Assembly (NCBI GenBank): GCA_012932295.1
Contig: JAAONU010000003.1
Coordinates: 32,784,361-32,848,360, forward strand
Origin: Cyclina sinensis
Lineage: Eukaryota; Mollusca; Bivalvia; Venerida; Veneridae
DNA length: 64,000 nt
Direction: 5' to 3'
The notes under the pieces are model-generated. The model was not told the origin of the DNA. It did not search any database and saw only the letters and a program-made list of their open reading frames with translations. Both the position numbers and the translations under genes were made by a program. Shown piece after piece: positions 59,857-64,000 of this stretch. Within the stretch, counting starts at the first letter, position 1; every line of letters begins with the position of its first letter.

Positions 59857-60179
59857 TTTCTTGGGCAATCATTTGCCTGTGTATCCCTTTAAAAGATATA
59901 TTGCATTGTAATGAGTTTAGTTATTTCATAAAAACTAGCTCGTATTTATATCTCTAACCTGGGCATGAATCACCTAAATAAGATTTTCCAACATTATGAG
60001 AACATATTAGGGCCTGCATATTTCTACACTGGAAAATGTAATATGATTTTTCCCATAGATATATGTGTCAAGATGAGCATATCTGCCATGTTTTATCTCA
60101 AGTTTCTAAAATCTTTTCGTGTAGGGACCCTCATGAATGAAAGGTACTTTCTAAATGTAACATTCAAGAAATTACTTAC

Positions 60180-60270
60180 CAGATTTTCCACAGGTTTCCT
60201 GCGCCTTTAATGCATGACCTCAATACAGATGTCATCAGGTTATACCTCTTCCATAGCTGGCGAAAAAAAC
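60180..60270 (-). CDS. Well-bounded internal exon of an unrecognised minus-strand gene
   Basis: The minus strand shows a strong polypyrimidine acceptor, TTTTTTCTTTCCTGGCAG, directly before 60,270 and a consensus donor, CTG|GTAAGTAA, after 60,180. The 91 bases are open in one frame with split codons at both ends (entry phase 1, exit phase 2). They read FFRQLWKRYNLMTSVLRSCI and then KGAGNLWKI. The other two frames hit stops. The Arg/Lys/Trp-rich helix-like content could be a membrane-flanking or mitochondrial segment, but no family is recognised. Exit phase fits the candidate exon at 51,036-51,116. Upstream exons at higher coordinates were not found. Confidence 0.5.
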
Positions 60271-62489
60271 CTGCCAGGAAAGAAAAAACAATAATTGTAT
60301 GAAGCTTTAATTTTACTAGTAAAGTAACTCCAATATAATTTATAAACGGACATGCAAACAAGATGTGGAATCACATGATCAGACAAGTCTCTAAGCAAAA
60401 AGGATTTTTTACGACTAACCAGAAACAAGAACAATAACAAATGGTTTAAAGTTTCTACTTATTATATATATAAATGATTATCATAATAAAAACCTAAGAA
60501 GACAAAAAGATAGAATTTAGAATTTAGTCTTTTAGAATTTGAAATTAAATCCTTCTCATTTTGAGATTGTTATGATCATGTGACTCCACACTACATGAAT
60601 CTGAAAATAGAAGAAAAATATACCGTCATAACAAAACATTGATTAATAAATGAATCAAGTTGGACATCATTCAAGAAAGCATAATGTCAACTCATTGTCT
60701 GTACAGACCAATATCAGGGACCTCAAGAGTTGGAACCCCCATGAATGAAAGGTAGTTTCGTACTGGAAGCCGCATGAAACAAACCCCTCCACCAAGTGGA
60801 CTGAAGTCCATGCCACACAAACATCAATGTGAACACTTCAATGCATCTGACCATAAAATTTCCGCCCAGAAAATGTTTTATCACCTACGGGTTGAAATTA
60901 TTTCAAAGCTTGCAGATATCTGCGCATGTGCAATTTTCCATCTATCAGTGTTTTTTCCCACTTAAGTGTGGAAAAACACGTAAATAGAAGTACTGTTTTG
61001 GAGTACAACTTCTCTTCATTCAATATAGTAACCACCAATTCTTTAATAACTTTATCAAGTCTGTACGTACCACTATTATTTATTTTTTTAGATTTCTTCC
61101 TGATTTGTTTTTACATATGGATATATCAATAGTAAAAGTTCCTTTGAATAGCTAGGCCTCTACCCGTCTATTTAGGAAAAAGGCTCCTTGCAAATTTGGG
61201 AATTACCTGTCTTAAAATTTGTCAAATTGGGGAAAAAAACTTAAATCGAAATTTGCCACAACTTAAAAAAATTTACCAGATATATACACAGACAAGGCCA
61301 CATATCATTGTCATTTACTTTCTACGCATGTTTTCAGAGTGACAGAATTTGTAGAGATGAATCTATTACATATAAAGAGTCTACATAGTGTTGTTTATTT
61401 AATCTTGCAACATGCCTTCAGAATTTTCTAGGAAAGAAATATTACAATCTGTGTTAGCAATCATGAAATCATTGAAATGCGTTATTATATACAGTCAAAT
61501 ATGATAAAGATATAAGCATTGTTTAAATTACAGACCAAGGAAAATGCTACCTAACATTCAGACAAGGTTAAGTTCAGAGTTTTATTATCATTACTTTTTT
61601 GACCAGTCCTAGTCGATTACTTCTGGTTTGAACTTCCATTGATATCAACGCATTGCTAGCAAAAATCTTTTAAATCAATCCAATCAGGATTTGAGTCATA
61701 TTTGCGCCAGTGTTACCTGACTGTATAAGATGAAAAGAGTAATGCGAAGCCTTCGGATTTATAACGGTTTAATACGAATAACTCCTCTGTCGTACAGATG
61801 TGGAAACCAACAGATAGAATTCAGACTTTGTTCATTCACTATGGGAAATTTAGTCAGAGAAACGAGAACACTCTAAGCGCAGCCTATTTGCCTTTCCTGA
61901 TAAACAGATAAAGGGATAACATTTTCTCGGTGTGTTTAAGGAAGGAATTGGAAACCTTTGTTTAATTTCATCAAATAGTCAGTACAAACCAATGCAAGTT
62001 ACATCTTTAAAAAGTCTTCTTGATATTGCATTAATGCTGTAGGGTACATTTATGTGGAATAGTAGCTACCAGGTACTCTTTGATGTCGAGTGTAATCGAT
62101 TACACCCTTTTAAGTTAACAAATACATGATCCTTACAATGTATTCTACATCAACCAGCTTATATTAAAAGATATTTGTTGTTTATAATACTACTGACATA
62201 AATTAGAATATGTTTTATCTTTTCTTTAAATCTACTCTTTTGTTTCTCTGATAAGTGATTTAATTCTGAAATGACTTAATAAAACAAAACATTATAAAAT
62301 AGCTGGGATTAATTTTACGAAAGCTGCAAATATATTTGAACTGTTTTGAAGAAGAGTAAAGGATTAAATGGACAAAATGGCATTTTATCATTGTGAATAA
62401 TCTAAATATGGAAAAGATAGCTAACATCATTTGAACTATTTGCAGATGGACATGGAGTCACAAAGTAAGGTCAGAATAGATCTATTTTA
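60271..62489. other. AT-rich DNA without further supported gene
   Basis: 'CATGAATGAAAGGTA(C/G)TTT' occurs near 60,132 and again near 60,743. Plus-strand frames at 60,774-60,965 and 60,926-61,132 are unrecognised. Confidence 0.45.
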
Positions 62490-62812
62490 CTTCACAGTGC
62501 AGGTTTTGGGGAGCAAGACGTTTTTCTTACTTTGCAGGAAGAAGATGGCACAAACTTAAATGAAAAAAAAGTTATCAATGCTTTGAATAAATATTTCATA
62601 AGAAAAACTAATCTGCCTTATGAAAGATACCAGTTTAGTGCTATAAAACATTTAGAATCAGAAACACAGTTGAACAGTATGAGTTGAGACTGAGGCAAAC
62701 AGCTGCGACTGGAAAATTTGACAAGACAGAAAACAAATCCTTAATCAAGTGGATAAAAAGTGTTCAAATTAAGAACCAATTAGTAAAAAAAATGGAAAGA
62801 CCTGCAGCTTGA
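62490..62812 (+). pseudogene. Gag remnant of Ty3/gypsy element
   Basis: The first frame reads SAGFGEQDVFLTLQEEDG and later NALNKYFIRKTNLPYERYQF, like the central Gag region of invertebrate K02A2.6-like polyproteins. Near 62,670 the match moves to another frame (VEQYELRLRQTAATGKFD) and ends at TGA near 62,812. The YE.Y.F and LRQ.A..C/G.F blocks are the diagnostic points. Known from the family: this region forms the capsid shell. Here it has at least one frameshift and is broken. Confidence 0.7.
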
Positions 62813-63070
62813 GGAGTTATGCATAATTGTTTTTACCATGGAGTTTGGGTAAACACAATCCAAAACAATAGACAGAAGTCTCAAGATGGGGACTTCATCT
62901 GTTGAGAGTATGCATAAAGTTGGGAATGGAGCAAGACCCTAACTACATGTTTCACAAGAGAAAATCACATTATGCATATGGATGAAATTGAAAGAAAAGC
63001 AGGTTATTATAGGTACAGTAAAGCTGGCAATACGAGCATGGATAAAAGTTGCCATGCACTTAACAAAAGG

Positions 63071-63112
63071 TGTATTCAGTGTGACTTTGTAGGGCATATT
63101 AGGAGGTGTTGT
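63071..63112 (+). pseudogene. Nucleocapsid zinc knuckle (CX2CX4HX4C)
   Basis: The 14 codons read CIQCDFVGHIRRCC, with all three Cys and the His of the retroelement zinc knuckle intact. It lies in a 67-codon frame (62,972-63,175) that is Lys/Cys-rich around it. Known role in the family: nucleic-acid binding by Gag. Confidence 0.8.
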
Positions 63113-63207
63113 AAAACCCTTGTAGAAAAAATGTGGAAATCCAGGAAATGGGTAAAGAAATGTGCAGAAAAGTGATCATAATCATGTAAATACTGTTAAA
63201 ATGAAAT

Positions 63208-63560
63208 GCAGCTGAAGTGTTTAGTAAAATTGATTTGACAACGACTTTCCTTCAGATCGAGCTAGGTCCATCACCAAGACGTATTAGAACTTTTGTGATT
63301 CAAACAGGCTTATACCAATTCAAGAACTTGAACTTAAGTGTCAGTGCCACTCTTAAAACATTATCAGAAAATTATTTCACAAGTGTTTGCAGACTTTGAA
63401 GGGTTGAAAATTTAGGGGATGTCTTGATTGTTCATGTGTAAAACAAACAATTTAAAAGACAATGAATGCTTGAAAAATGTATTTCAAAGGTTAAGTGAAA
63501 AAAAAAAAACCTGAATCATGCAAAATGACAATTTTGAATTGACTGATTATGTTTATGGGT
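63208..63560 (+). pseudogene. Reverse transcriptase remnant, Ty3/gypsy type
   Basis: It starts with AAEVFSKIDLTTTFLQIEL, the palm motif with the first catalytic Asp. Then the GLYQFK.LN block follows, and the frame stops at 63,397-63,399. Further pieces follow in shifted frames: NLGDVLIVH at about 63,411-63,437, where the family has a (Y/F)xDD-type motif but one Asp is lost; then CLKNVFQRLSE; then a GHGLSKLGTEP-like stretch. Protease and the RT fingers are missing: only 96 bp separate the zinc knuckle from this point. Confidence 0.8.
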
Positions 63561-63673
63561 CATGGACTGTCAAAACTTGGCACTGAACCCACAAATGAAT
63601 GGGGAGAAACATTTCAAAATGCTCTATTACTGATAATTGAAAAGAAACATGAAGTTTTCTTAGCCTTGCTAAA

Positions 63674-63900
63674 TTCAGTGTAAGATTTATTCACAATTAT
63701 TCTACAATATTTGAACCATTGCAACAACTTTTCAGAAAAGATGCTAGCTTTGAATGGGGAGAAAAGAAGGAATATAGTTTCAGGACTTTGAAAGAATTAT
63801 TGACAAGTGTGTGAACTCTAGGCTATTCTAGACTTGTAGGGCATATACAATATCAGATTTCAATGGACCATAAGCCACTGACTGTTTTGTATACCTTGAA
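63674..63900 (+). pseudogene. RNase H-side remnant, Ty3/gypsy type
   Basis: FIHNYSTIFEPLQQLFRKDA, then a FEWGEKKEYSF..LKELLTS stretch, match the RT-RNase H junction of gypsy-like polyproteins ('EPL..L..KD..F.W'). It stops at TGA 63,812-63,814. Downstream, DHKPLTVLYTL at 63,866-63,898 is the RNase H 'DHKPL' motif. Frame breaks separate the two. Confidence 0.75.
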
Positions 63901-64000
63901 GTAAGATAAAAATGCAAGATTTGAAAGGTGAATTCTGAGACTAATGCCATATTCATACACAAGAAAATTGTAGAAATGAGCTCCCCAGATTAGTAGGCAA

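Larger units (their letters stand above)
62490..63900 (+). mobile_element. Decayed Ty3/gypsy-type LTR retrotransposon, internal part
   Basis: Gag-like, zinc-knuckle, reverse transcriptase and RNase H-like pieces follow one another in the order of a Ty3/gypsy (Metaviridae-type) gag-pol, all on the plus strand, with many stops and frameshifts. No LTR, primer-binding site or integrase is inside the window; the element may run past 64,000. It cannot be functional. Confidence 0.8.

Overview
The window looks like about 64 kb of AT-rich, non-coding DNA from an animal nuclear genome, most likely a bivalve mollusc. The reasons are: very few long reading frames; many interspersed elements in which a left end reading 'AAGAGGGCC(A/G)TGATG' leads into 145-160 bp tandem core repeats, then an (ACGG)n-type stretch and a short terminal hairpin; and phrases such as 'gaccttgaccttt' that recur in clam and mussel repeats. 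This layout matches what has been described for bivalve pearl/CvA/DTC84-type elements. No bacterial, viral or organellar gene set is present, and most reading frames of 60-125 codons are chance or lie inside repeats.

Layout: 1-31 kb is mostly unique AT-rich sequence carrying four related TATA-containing modules (about 1.7, 19.6, 21.5 and 27.9 kb), a pair of conserved modules (6.6 and 13.2 kb), four core-repeat elements (2.3-3.1, 8.8-10.6, 11.4-13.0, 13.6-16.1 kb) and a 5'-truncated LINE 3' end at 22.3-23.5 kb whose C-terminal codons have expanded into a 54-bp minisatellite. From 31.7 to 35.2 kb there is another core-repeat element and two fragments. From 38 to 50 kb there are an antisense retroposon tail, a MITE with a tRNA-like insert, a 430-456 bp direct duplication, and an array of CRE-like TGACGTCA palindromes split by a nested 2.7 kb element.

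From 49.8 to about 60.3 kb the best candidate for a real spliced gene lies on the minus strand. A probable last exon (49,848-49,912) is followed by a poly(A) signal, and further candidate exons lie at 51,036-51,116 and 60,180-60,270. A promoter-like E-box/CCAAT cluster sits at 59.1-59.3 kb. Large minisatellites (34-bp unit, 50.16-50.99 kb; about 31-bp AC-rich unit, 51.5-54.7 kb) would be intronic. The product is not recognised and the exon chain is unresolved. The window ends in a decayed Ty3/gypsy gag-pol remnant (62.5-64.0 kb, plus strand).

The features most worth a second look are the indel-free 145-bp array, the CRE-like array, a single 34-bp minisatellite unit embedded 1.4 kb away inside another repeat, the LINE-derived coding minisatellite, the dispersed TATA modules, and two MITEs with related termini that each carry a tRNA-like B box.
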